Positions 19,648 through 28,947 of a stretch of DNA of 64,000 nucleotides are shown here, one piece after another. The DNA is from Crocinitomicaceae bacterium (GTDB lineage: Bacteria > Bacteroidota > Bacteroidia > Flavobacteriales_D > Crocinitomicaceae): assembly GCA_029254025.1 (NCBI GenBank), contig JAQWYK010000012.1, positions 1 to 64,000 of the forward strand, read 5' to 3'. Every line of letters begins with the position of its first letter. Position 1 is the first letter of the stretch. The notes beneath the pieces are model-generated. The model worked only from the letters and a program-made list of their open reading frames with translations. It had not been told where the DNA came from and made no database searches. The translations under genes were made by a program, and so were the position numbers.

Positions 19648-22600
19648 ATGACAAAAATAGCCAAAATAATAGGGAATACCTTTCTTTCCGTACTCGAGTA
19701 TGTACTGATTTTTATTATTGCTTTTGCGTTTTTTATTCGAACAGAAGTCGTTCAAACATTTTTAGCTCAAAAGGTTACGCATTACTTAACAGAGCTTTTA
19801 GCAGCTGAAGTAAGCATTGAACGGGTAGCCATTACATTTATAGATAAAGCCTTTTTGGATGGAATCCTCGTTATGGATCAACATAATGATACCCTCCTTT
19901 ATGCCAAGGAGTTATACGTAAATTTTGGGGAGTATGATGCAGCAACTATGCGCATCAATGTTGATGAGGTGCGTTTATCATCGACAACGGTGAAACTCAA
20001 AAAATACCTTGGCGAGGAGCACCTTAACTTTCAATTTATTATAGACGCATTCAAGTCAGCGCCAGATACTTCAAAAGCAGCAACTGATTTTGAAATGAAC
20101 GTGACGCAAATTGAGTTGGTTGACAGTCGTTTTGTTTTCGATAATCAGCAGATTCAGCCCATTAGTAATGGAATAGATTATGCGCATTTAGACATTACTA
20201 ATCTTCAGTTGCTGGCACACGATGCGCAAATTCTACCCGGAATATACAGTACAGGGATTCAGCATCTTTCTGCGTATGATAAGAGTGGTATCCGTTTGAA
20301 GAAGTTAAGCGCATTAGCGCGGTTCGATGATAGCGGTCTTTCTGTAAAGGATATGCTGCTTGAATTGCCTAATTCAAGTATTGCAGCATCGACATTCGAT
20401 ATGAGGGTTAACCAGCTGGCGGATTTCAGTGCTTTTATTGATCGTGTGAATTGGAATGTTCACTTAGAAAGTTCACATGTTTCGTTGAAAGATGTTTCCT
20501 ATTTTGTACCAACCCTTGAAGGAATGGATGCAGGATTCGGTATTGCAGGATATATCTCGGAATCGATCGCGGGTCTGCGTCTTTCGGACTTTAATGTGGC
20601 GATAGGTGATAGCACTTATATAGCAGGAGATTTTACACTGCCTGATTTTCGGAATCCGAATGAAGAAATTTGGTTGGAGCATATTAGCGAATTGCACATC
20701 TCCATGAACGATATCCAGGGATTTCGTTTGCCGGACAACGGATCTTCAATCTATTTGGTATTGCCGGATCAGGTATCCAACCTTGGCTATGTAGCTGGAG
20801 AAGACTTAACGTTAAAAGGTAATTTGAATGGTGTTACTATGTCCCTTAACCGCCTCACTACGGGGCTTGGTTCACTCACCTTCGATGAGAATTTGGTTCT
20901 GTTCAAGGAAGATAAAGGGGATGGGTTTTATTTCACCAGTGCTGATTCGCAAAAAAATTACATTCATTTTGAACTGTTCGATTTGGGCAGGATGCTCGGC
21001 ACCAGTGAGCTGGGTGTTGTGGACGGAGCATTCGGGTTTGATGCGAAATTTATCGCCTCTAAAACCTTGAAAATCCAAGGGGTACACGGCTTATTTTCAC
21101 GTTTTGATGCTGCAGGTTATAGCTATAAAAATGTTGTCGTTCAAGAAGCTGATTATGACTTAACATTTGGGCAATCTATTCCTAAATCCACGTTGAATGG
21201 GTATATAAGCATTCGTGATGAGAATTTAGACCTTACGTATAGCGGGAGGATGGAAATTAAACAAGAAGTTAAAATGGATTTTTCGTTAGACATTGAATGT
21301 GCACATCTGAATAAACTTCATCCAACATTAGCGGATAGAGGAGAACTGACCGGCAAGATGAAGCTTAAGGGTAGAGTAAGTAACATTAATGAACTGGAGG
21401 GTATTCTGAAAGTGTCCAACCTCACTTATGAAGAAAACCAAGAAGCATTTGATATTAATGAGCTTTTAGTCACCGTTGAGCGCAATACGACCACAGATAG
21501 ATTTCAGATGCGCTCGGATGTTGTTGATATCGATTTCAATGGCTTAGTCGACTTATCAAAATTAAGTGCAAACTTATTATATCAAGGGACTCAGATTTTT
21601 CCAGCCTTCTTTACTGGAGCAGATCCTGTTGTAGATAGCACATCGCAATTCGAATACGCTGTGCTTCTCAAGCGGTTGAACCCTGTGTTAAATGTGTTTT
21701 CTCCTAACCTTGAGGTTTCCGAAGGTACACAACTGTTTGGTCGATATAACGGAGGTAATAATACATTTGATTTAACAGTGGAAAGTGACTATGTGAATTA
21801 CCAAGATTATTCTTTTCATCAAATTTATATGTTTCAAGAGCTGTATGACGGGCAGTTACTCGCACTCTACGATATTCGAACAGTGAACAAGTCGGATTCA
21901 CTCGCATTTCAAAACCTACACTTCACCAATATTGCGTCGAACAACTTTATGGATGCGAACATGCAGTTTGAAGATGCTGTGATGTCTAAGTCAAATATTG
22001 AATGGTATACCCATTTGTTAGACAATGACGTGATTGACATCGATATTCTGCCTTCCTATGTGTCGTTTAATAAGAATAGGTGGGAACTCGAAAATAGGGC
22101 GCATATCAATTACAGTGGCGAGTGTTTTTTTATTGAAGACTTCGAGCTACGTAGAAATGATCAACTCATAAGTGCCAATGGTCAACTCTCCGATTATGAA
22201 GAAGACAAGCTCAATGTGATGGTTTCCAATTTGGACCTCGAAGATGTGGGTGCTGCCTTTTTTAAAGAGCTAAATATGAAAGGAATCGCAAATATAGATG
22301 GTTTTATATCGAATCCGTTTAAAGACCTAGTGTTTGATGGTACAGCTACAATTGATGGGTTCTATTTGAATGAGCGAGAAGTGGGGAATGTATTGTTCAG
22401 TACTTCATTGAATGCAGCTTCTGAACGAATGGAATTCGATGGAGAATTAATTTACAAGTCCTTACCAACATTTAACTTCTCGGGAGATTATTGGTATAGA
22501 CGCACTGAAGACAACATTGATTTTGATTTGCTTTTCAGAAGAACTGATATTGCTGTGCTGAACGAGTTTTTAGATCCAGATCTTGTTTCTGACATCGCTG

Positions 22601-24249
22601 GTGAGTTGGTTGGAGAATTTAAATTATTGGGCTCCATACACGCTCCAGAATTCAACGGGAAAGTAAAAATAAACCGTGGTAATGTGAAAGTAGGACTTCT
22701 AGGCACGAGTTACAAATATAATGGGGTGCTGACTTCTGATGATTTTGGTGTCCTCGTGGATCACATGCCCATTACCGATGAGGAGGGTAACACGGGCTCT
22801 TTAACGGGTATGATTTCCCATGATCATTTTACCAATTTTGACTACGATATCAGTATCAATATGGAAGAACATCCTACGTTGAGAAATCCCGTTAGACCTT
22901 CTGAACCATTGCTGCTCGACAAGTTCTTAGTACTCAAAACGAAGTATGAAGAAGGAAGTGTTTACTATGGTAGCGCATACGTCACAGGAACCGCTAGCAT
23001 CTCTGGATTCAATGATAAAATGAATATCATTGTTAATGCGAAGACGAAGCGTGGTACATGGATTGATTTTCCGATGTATGGACCTACAACTGTGAGTGAA
23101 GATGGTTTTATTTCGTTTAAAACACCCAACAAGACAGAAGAAGAATTGGAACAAAAGATTGACTTTTCTGGGGTAAAGATGAACTTAAATTTTGATGTAA
23201 CCCCAGATGCGCGCGTAAAGTTAATTTTTGACCCGAACATTGGTGATGAAATTACTGCGACGGGTGGAGGGAAAATCAGTATAGGCCTCGATAAATATGG
23301 CGATATTACGATGGATGGAACGTATACGCTATCGGATGGTATGTACAATTTTGCATTAGGACCTTATAAACAGAATTTTGTAATCACTCCGGGTGGAACC
23401 ATTCAATGGATGGGCACCCCTTACGATGCGCAACTGGATGTGAGAACATACTACAGGACGGTAGCGAATTTAACAGCCGTAATGCCTGATGTCATCGAAA
23501 ATAGAGCCTCCGATAACGAGGAAATCTATTCGTACCTTATTTTAAATGGAGATATGAATAGTCCAGAGATTTCCTTTGATATGGAAGCGCCTAAAGCTTC
23601 TGAAGCGGGTAAAGCCGTAATGAATAGAATTCGAAGTGACCAAGATGAATTGAATCGACAGTTTTTTTCTATTATGATCATGAAACGTTTTCTTCCTTTA
23701 GCTGGTCAAGAGTCGCGCGGTGGTGCTGGAGGAAATGCGTTGGTTGACCTCGTTTCTACACAAATAAACTCAATTTTATCAAAAGTATCTAATGAGTATC
23801 AAATGAAGGTTGATATCGATAGTGACGACGTGACAGGGGAAGGTTCGGTGGAGTTTGGTGTCTCGAAAGGTTTCTTTGATGATAAATTGTTAGTTTCTAC
23901 GAGTCTTGGAGTGGGGAATCAAGGAACAGCCAATGAAGGTGCCTTAATAGGTGATGTAAGTGTAGAATACTTGTTGAATGAAGACGGAACGTTTCGGGTA
24001 AACGTTTTCAATCGTTCGAATACGACGAATACCTTGGAGCAAAACAACCAAGGACCTTTAACCCAAGGAGTAGGTATCAATTATAAAGAAGATTTCCACA
24101 ATATTGAAGATTTTAAATTAATTCAGTTTATTTTTGATGTCTTTAGAAAAGAAGAAAACAGAAAGGTGTTAGGTAAGGGCAGAAGCAAGAAACTGACTCC
24201 TATTCCCCAAGAGATAATAGATCAACACGCGATAAAAGAAGAAGAATGA
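19648..24249 (+). CDS. tamB: Translocation/assembly module TamB
   Basis: A 1533-aa AsmA/TamB-type protein: one N-terminal membrane helix (about residues 10-33), a long stretch of repeated beta-strand units forming the expected lipid-transfer groove, and a C-terminal DUF490/TamB domain (about 1080-1480) with TYTLSDGMYNFALGPYKQNF and QFFSIMIMKRFLPL. It spans the periplasm and takes part in outer-membrane biogenesis. ATG 19648 is preferred to an in-frame TTG 12 bases earlier because a -7 promoter element covers that stretch. It overlaps accC by ATGA. Confidence 0.9.
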   Translation: MTKIAKIIGNTFLSVLEYVLIFIIAFAFFIRTEVVQTFLAQKVTHYLTELLAAEVSIERVAITFIDKAFLDGILVMDQHNDTLLYAKELYVNFGEYDAATMRINVDEVRLSSTTVKLKKYLGEEHLNFQFIIDAFKSAPDTSKAATDFEMNVTQIELVDSRFVFDNQQIQPISNGIDYAHLDITNLQLLAHDAQILPGIYSTGIQHLSAYDKSGIRLKKLSALARFDDSGLSVKDMLLELPNSSIAASTFDMRVNQLADFSAFIDRVNWNVHLESSHVSLKDVSYFVPTLEGMDAGFGIAGYISESIAGLRLSDFNVAIGDSTYIAGDFTLPDFRNPNEEIWLEHISELHISMNDIQGFRLPDNGSSIYLVLPDQVSNLGYVAGEDLTLKGNLNGVTMSLNRLTTGLGSLTFDENLVLFKEDKGDGFYFTSADSQKNYIHFELFDLGRMLGTSELGVVDGAFGFDAKFIASKTLKIQGVHGLFSRFDAAGYSYKNVVVQEADYDLTFGQSIPKSTLNGYISIRDENLDLTYSGRMEIKQEVKMDFSLDIECAHLNKLHPTLADRGELTGKMKLKGRVSNINELEGILKVSNLTYEENQEAFDINELLVTVERNTTTDRFQMRSDVVDIDFNGLVDLSKLSANLLYQGTQIFPAFFTGADPVVDSTSQFEYAVLLKRLNPVLNVFSPNLEVSEGTQLFGRYNGGNNTFDLTVESDYVNYQDYSFHQIYMFQELYDGQLLALYDIRTVNKSDSLAFQNLHFTNIASNNFMDANMQFEDAVMSKSNIEWYTHLLDNDVIDIDILPSYVSFNKNRWELENRAHINYSGECFFIEDFELRRNDQLISANGQLSDYEEDKLNVMVSNLDLEDVGAAFFKELNMKGIANIDGFISNPFKDLVFDGTATIDGFYLNEREVGNVLFSTSLNAASERMEFDGELIYKSLPTFNFSGDYWYRRTEDNIDFDLLFRRTDIAVLNEFLDPDLVSDIAGELVGEFKLLGSIHAPEFNGKVKINRGNVKVGLLGTSYKYNGVLTSDDFGVLVDHMPITDEEGNTGSLTGMISHDHFTNFDYDISINMEEHPTLRNPVRPSEPLLLDKFLVLKTKYEEGSVYYGSAYVTGTASISGFNDKMNIIVNAKTKRGTWIDFPMYGPTTVSEDGFISFKTPNKTEEELEQKIDFSGVKMNLNFDVTPDARVKLIFDPNIGDEITATGGGKISIGLDKYGDITMDGTYTLSDGMYNFALGPYKQNFVITPGGTIQWMGTPYDAQLDVRTYYRTVANLTAVMPDVIENRASDNEEIYSYLILNGDMNSPEISFDMEAPKASEAGKAVMNRIRSDQDELNRQFFSIMIMKRFLPLAGQESRGGAGGNALVDLVSTQINSILSKVSNEYQMKVDIDSDDVTGEGSVEFGVSKGFFDDKLLVSTSLGVGNQGTANEGALIGDVSVEYLLNEDGTFRVNVFNRSNTTNTLEQNNQGPLTQGVGINYKEDFHNIEDFKLIQFIFDVFRKEENRKVLGKGRSKKLTPIPQEIIDQHAIKEEE

Positions 24250-25712
24250 AAAAGATATTAGTATCGAACAGAGGAGAAATTGCACGACGGGTAATCCGAA
24301 CAGTGAAGAAAATGGGTATTCGTTCTGTAGCAGTTTATTCTGAGGCAGACAAGGATGCACCATTTGTTTTCGAAGCGGATGAAGCAGTTTGTATCGGACC
24401 TGCTCCTTCTACGCAAAGTTATTTAGTGCAAGATAAGATTATTGAAGTAGCGAAAGATTTAGGTGTCGATGGAATTCATCCTGGATATGGTTTTTTATCG
24501 GAGAATGCAGATTTTGCGAAGCGATTGAAGCAAGAAGGAATAACTTTAATTGGTCCTTCTCCTGAGGCCATGGAGGTAATGGGGGATAAATTGAGCGCGA
24601 AACAAGCCGTAAAGGAATACAATGTACCATTAGTTCCGGGCGTAGATAAAGCAGTTGTAGATCCCCAAGAAGCATTAGAAATTGCCAAGCAAATCGGATT
24701 CCCTGTTTTGATAAAGGCATCTGCAGGAGGCGGTGGTAAAGGTATGCGATTGGTGGAGCGTGAAGACCAAATGGTGGAGCAAATGCAATTGGCGCAATCG
24801 GAAGCGCGTTCCTCATTTGGGAATGACGCTGTTTTTGTCGAGAAATTTGTAACAAAGCCAAGACATATCGAAATTCAAGTGTTTGCGGATAATCATGGAA
24901 ATATTGTTCACCTTTTTGAAAGAGAATGCTCCATTCAGCGGCGTCATCAAAAGGTAATTGAAGAAGCTCCGAGTGCTTTGCTAACACCAGCCTTGCGAGA
25001 GGAGATGGGACAAGCAGCATGCAATGTTGCACGTGCCTGTAATTACTCAGGAGCAGGTACGGTTGAGTTTTTAGTGGACGCGGATAAAAAATTCTATTTT
25101 CTCGAAATGAATACCCGACTTCAAGTTGAACATCCTGTAACTGAAGAAATCACTGGTTTGGACTTGGTAGAATGGCAGATACGTGTTGCTCGAAATGAGG
25201 TGCTACCCAATAAACAGGAAGAACTTTCCATAAAAGGACATGCAATGGAGGTAAGAGTTTATGCAGAGGACGCCTTGAATAATTTTGCGCCAGACATTGG
25301 AACACTGCGTCGCTATAGAAAGCCGCAGGGAGATCATGTTCGTGTGGATGATGCATTTGAAGAGGGTATGGAAATTCCAATTTATTATGATCCTATGATT
25401 GCAAAGCTAGTAACCACAGGAGAAACGAGAGAAGAGTCCATTGATCGGATGATTCAAGCGATCGATGACTATGAAATTTCCGGGTTAAGAACGACACTAG
25501 ATTTTGGGAAATATGTGATGAAACATACCGCATTTCGTAGCGGCGATTTTGATACCAATTTCGTAAAACACTATTTCTCTGATCCGCAAGTAATGTTGGA
25601 TGCTCAAGATATGGAAGAGAAAGCGTTAACAGCTTCTTTAGATGCTATTTATGATCATTTAACGGAAGTAAAAAATAATGAATTCAAGTCTGTGTCTATT
25701 CATCAGAAGTAA
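24246..25712 (+). CDS. accC: Acyl-CoA carboxylase biotin carboxylase subunit
   Basis: A 488-aa ATP-grasp biotin carboxylase: KKILVSNRGEIARR, HPGYGFLSEN, the ATP lid SAGGGGKGMR, ECSIQRRHQK and the catalytic EMNTRLQVEHPVTE are present. It carboxylates biotin on a carrier protein for acetyl- or propionyl-CoA carboxylase. It is about 40 residues longer than standalone AccC of proteobacteria, with an extra charged C-terminus. No carrier (AccB) or carboxyltransferase gene lies next to it, so its acyl-CoA partner is undetermined. Confidence 0.92.
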   Translation: MKKILVSNRGEIARRVIRTVKKMGIRSVAVYSEADKDAPFVFEADEAVCIGPAPSTQSYLVQDKIIEVAKDLGVDGIHPGYGFLSENADFAKRLKQEGITLIGPSPEAMEVMGDKLSAKQAVKEYNVPLVPGVDKAVVDPQEALEIAKQIGFPVLIKASAGGGGKGMRLVEREDQMVEQMQLAQSEARSSFGNDAVFVEKFVTKPRHIEIQVFADNHGNIVHLFERECSIQRRHQKVIEEAPSALLTPALREEMGQAACNVARACNYSGAGTVEFLVDADKKFYFLEMNTRLQVEHPVTEEITGLDLVEWQIRVARNEVLPNKQEELSIKGHAMEVRVYAEDALNNFAPDIGTLRRYRKPQGDHVRVDDAFEEGMEIPIYYDPMIAKLVTTGETREESIDRMIQAIDDYEISGLRTTLDFGKYVMKHTAFRSGDFDTNFVKHYFSDPQVMLDAQDMEEKALTASLDAIYDHLTEVKNNEFKSVSIHQK

Positions 25713-26583
25713 TGGCCACTAACTTAGATAAAACGATTCACGCAAGTTCTTGGAGCATCTTGGGTAGTTTTATGTTGGCAATTATTAAAGGGTTGGCGGT
25801 TTTTTTTGGAAGCTTATTTGCATTAATTGCGGATGCACTTGAGTCGGTTGCAGATGTCCTATCTTCCACGTTAGTGTTATTAGGTTTTAAGTATTTAAAG
25901 CGTCCTGCAGATGAAAATCATACTTATGGTCATGGTAAAATTGAGCCCATTATCACTTTTTTAATGGTTTTACTCATTATTTTTTCGGCTTTATTTATCG
26001 GTTACCAAAGCATTGTCAATATTAATACTTCTCATCAACTGCTAGAATCTTGGACGTTAATTGTTGTCGGTGGTATGATTATATGGAAAGACGTCTCTTA
26101 TCGGATGATGTTCAAAAAGGCCAAAGAAACAAAGAGCGCTTCTTTAAATGCTGATGCTTGGCAGCATTGGATTGATGCCATTGCGTCATTGGCCGTTCTA
26201 GTTGGGATTTCATTAGGGTTACTGCTAGGTGAGGGTTATGAAAATTTAGACGATTGGGCAACATTATTAGCGGGAAGCTTTTTGATCTATAATGCTTTCA
26301 TCATATTTCGCCCTGCGTTGAGTGAAATGATGGACGAGCACATATACGATGAATTCGTTCAACAAATTAAAGAGTTTTCATTTTCGGTAGATGGTGTAAA
26401 AGATACTGAAAAATGTGTTGTTCGTAAGGCTCGAATGAATTTTAATGTCGAACTGCACTTGATTGTGGAAGGAAGCATTTCGGTGCGTGATGGACATACC
26501 ATCGGGCACGTTCTAAAGATGCCTTGAAAGAAGAATTTACTGAATTGGATCATATTCTGATACATGTTGAACCAACTAATTAA
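25712..26583 (+). pseudogene. Cation diffusion facilitator, frameshifted near the 3' end
   Basis: The frame from 25712 encodes 268 residues of a cation diffusion facilitator: about five membrane helices, the metal-site helices DALESVADVLSS and HWIDAIAS, and the start of the cytoplasmic metallochaperone-like domain. At the run AAA (26515-26517) the frame runs into TGA at 26525-26527 after two aberrant codons. One base back, the frame continues as KDALKEEFTELDHILIHVEP to TAA at 26581-26583, exactly the expected family ending (LIHVEP). One missing A explains it. The product may be a slightly shortened, partly working transporter or the change may be a sequencing slip. Its start overlaps the accC stop by one base. 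Confidence 0.8.
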
Positions 26584-26591
26584 ATGAAAGA

Positions 26592-28808
26592 ATGAAAATA
26601 CTTGCTTTAGCATTTTTTTGTGGGCTATTCATACAGATTGACGCTCAAGAGAATCACTTATTGTCACCTCAAGATAAGGCGTATTTGTTCCATACTGTAA
26701 AGAAAAGTCCAATTTTAGACCAGAATTTGGGACGCTTTTTTGAGTACACGGGAGAGGAGATTCTACTGCCTAATGGAACGTTGAATTATGATTCAATGGA
26801 GTTGATGATTATCAATCAGCCGGATATTTTACGTATATACACCGACGAGATCAAGAAGTCTCCAAAAGGATTATTAGCAGAGGCGGCAAACAAGCAGGCG
26901 GTATGGGAATTGAATAAAGTATTACAAGCGAAGCGAGCGGATGAATTAGATAAAGAAGGATATGTGGAAGCATTTGCGCGCTTCGAAGCCTTTTTTCAAC
27001 AACATTTACCTGAAAATGCATTTAAACGTAAAAAGGGAGAAGTTATCGTACATCCTAAAGTCGAAAATGCTTTAAACCCCAGTCTTTCGTTTCAAGATAA
27101 ACTGGCTACCCTGAATGCGATGTCCTCTCTCACTGCACAGGATAAAAAAGGAATTATCGATGCCGCTTCTCGAGCCACTAATCAATGGGTGCAAGAGCGT
27201 TCTTACGCCATATTTCAGCACCTTGGAGGGGAGGCGCTCATGTTTTTAAATGTCTTAACCGCCGCAGGTGATGGGTCCAATACCTCTGGTCTGTTCGAGG
27301 AACGGGAAAAGGATGAACGCGGAAGATGGAATAAGGGGATGCCGAAAGCGGTGGGACTCTTTCCTTATCAGACAATACTCTTCCAAGACCCGAAGCGAAG
27401 CAGAGAGTCGGTAAGGCCAGAAATCTATGCAATTCATCAGTTCGAGTCAGCGGGAAATAATCGAATGACGAATATTCATTTGGATGTATGGGGCTATAAT
27501 TCTGATAAACAAACAACTGTCGTAATCGAAAAGCAAGGTAAGTCGTATCCCTTATTTGGTTCCTCAGAAACCCGTTTTCTTTCACCGGACTCTTCCTTCG
27601 CTTCGGGAATGACTTACTACGCTTTGATTAATCAACTTCAGATAGAAATCAATGAATTGGAGGAGATGATTTCTGGAAAAAAAGGATTTGATTATTGGAT
27701 TGCATACCACGAGAAACGAAAACAAGGGAAGCTGTTGGAGATTGACAAGACGGAAAAGTTGCTCAGTGATTTACGTATGAGTCCCATTAAAACAAACGAC
27801 AAAAAGTACAATACGAAATCGGGTAAAAAGCGCCGTAAGAAAAATCAGGAGAAGGTGGTGCGCTATTACGAAGAGTTAAGCGCTATCAAAAGAAAGATTC
27901 TTGAGCTTGAAACGCTTAAAGAAGAAGTCATTCTTAAGCAAAATAATAAACTTCAAGACAAGAGTAGAATGCTTGATTTGATTGGTAGAGAATGGGTTCC
28001 ATTTTCGGTTGAAGTCGGAAAGTACGTATTTGCTGATTCTTCCACCTTTGATATGTATACCCAAGAGTTTACATTTCCTCCTCGAGAACGTGCCGAAACA
28101 TTCGAAATACGACTATTGGCAATACCTTTATCGCATGAAAGCCATCAAGCAGACGAAGTAATGTTGCACATCAATGTGATGGATGCGAAACCGCTCTACA
28201 ATGCACGAATACAGCTGGAATTACTCGACGCTTTTGGGTCTGATGAATATGAACTAACCACACCTTTGTTCTCTTCTAAAGATTCAATCGCTATTCGCGT
28301 GTTATTTGATGCTTTGTTGGATAAAAAGAAGCCGATAAATACGATAGTGAGTGGAGGGGGTATTGGCAAATGGAATGGTTTCCGCACGGTTATCGACAGA
28401 GAGCCCAAGACGTTATCGTCTTACCCTGGAAGAACAATAGAAGAAAAGCAGCGCTCGAAAATGGATAGCTCATTCTTAAGATTGCGCACAGCGCAAGTCT
28501 TTATAGGGGTGGATCGTGAAATTCAACTTGAAATCAATAGCTTTACTGACCCCGTAGTAAGCAACATTAGTAATTTTTCAGAAGCCATCCGTAACAAAAA
28601 AAGGGGGGCTCAATTATCTAAGAATGAATTGTTAAGTGCTTACAGAAGTAGAGCAGTTTTGTTAAGTTTGAAAAAAGAACTCAATGAATTAGCGGGATCA
28701 TACTTGTCTCGCGAGGAAGCAAAAATCGTGATTGATCGTTTGAATAAAGCGATTGATATGACACGCATTAGCGTCGGAAGAACTTCTTTTGACCTAAAAG
28801 AATTATAA
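26592..28808 (+). CDS. Exported protein of unknown function with coiled coil
   Basis: A 738-aa protein with a signal peptide ending in IDAQ (residue 19). The middle (about 350-470) is very rich in Lys/Glu and predicted to form a coiled coil with a basic cluster (KSGKKRRKKN); the C-terminal 60 residues are helical. I see no lipobox, membrane helix or T9SS sorting domain, so it should be periplasmic. I do not recognise a family. It begins eight bases after the restored end of the transporter gene and may share its transcript. Confidence 0.7.
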   Translation: MKILALAFFCGLFIQIDAQENHLLSPQDKAYLFHTVKKSPILDQNLGRFFEYTGEEILLPNGTLNYDSMELMIINQPDILRIYTDEIKKSPKGLLAEAANKQAVWELNKVLQAKRADELDKEGYVEAFARFEAFFQQHLPENAFKRKKGEVIVHPKVENALNPSLSFQDKLATLNAMSSLTAQDKKGIIDAASRATNQWVQERSYAIFQHLGGEALMFLNVLTAAGDGSNTSGLFEEREKDERGRWNKGMPKAVGLFPYQTILFQDPKRSRESVRPEIYAIHQFESAGNNRMTNIHLDVWGYNSDKQTTVVIEKQGKSYPLFGSSETRFLSPDSSFASGMTYYALINQLQIEINELEEMISGKKGFDYWIAYHEKRKQGKLLEIDKTEKLLSDLRMSPIKTNDKKYNTKSGKKRRKKNQEKVVRYYEELSAIKRKILELETLKEEVILKQNNKLQDKSRMLDLIGREWVPFSVEVGKYVFADSSTFDMYTQEFTFPPRERAETFEIRLLAIPLSHESHQADEVMLHINVMDAKPLYNARIQLELLDAFGSDEYELTTPLFSSKDSIAIRVLFDALLDKKKPINTIVSGGGIGKWNGFRTVIDREPKTLSSYPGRTIEEKQRSKMDSSFLRLRTAQVFIGVDREIQLEINSFTDPVVSNISNFSEAIRNKKRGAQLSKNELLSAYRSRAVLLSLKKELNELAGSYLSREEAKIVIDRLNKAIDMTRISVGRTSFDLKEL

Positions 28809-28920
28809 TAATGCGACATAAATTCCGATTTTACGAAATGGCACAACGCTTGACGAATTAAGACTCGTCAAATTGAAATGCCCTCAAGGAAGCAGTTCCA
28901 AGAGTTAATGGGTAGAAAAC

Positions 28921-28933
28921 TGACAGATTGACG
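28921..28933. promoter_or_regulatory. TGACA-N3-TGACG element before lon
   Basis: TGACAGATTGACG lies 15 bases before the lon start. It resembles GACA-TTC-TGTC at 57892-57902 upstream of grpE, except that the second half-site is not a clean inverted copy. A shared stress operator is inference. Confidence 0.3.
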
Positions 28934-28947
28934 TAAAGAAAGAACAC

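Noticed and set aside
26511-26527. Programmed -1 frameshift in the cation-efflux gene
   Set aside because: The site CTAAAG is not an X-XXY-YYZ heptamer and no clear downstream pseudoknot or Shine-Dalgarno stimulator is seen; a single-base deletion is simpler.
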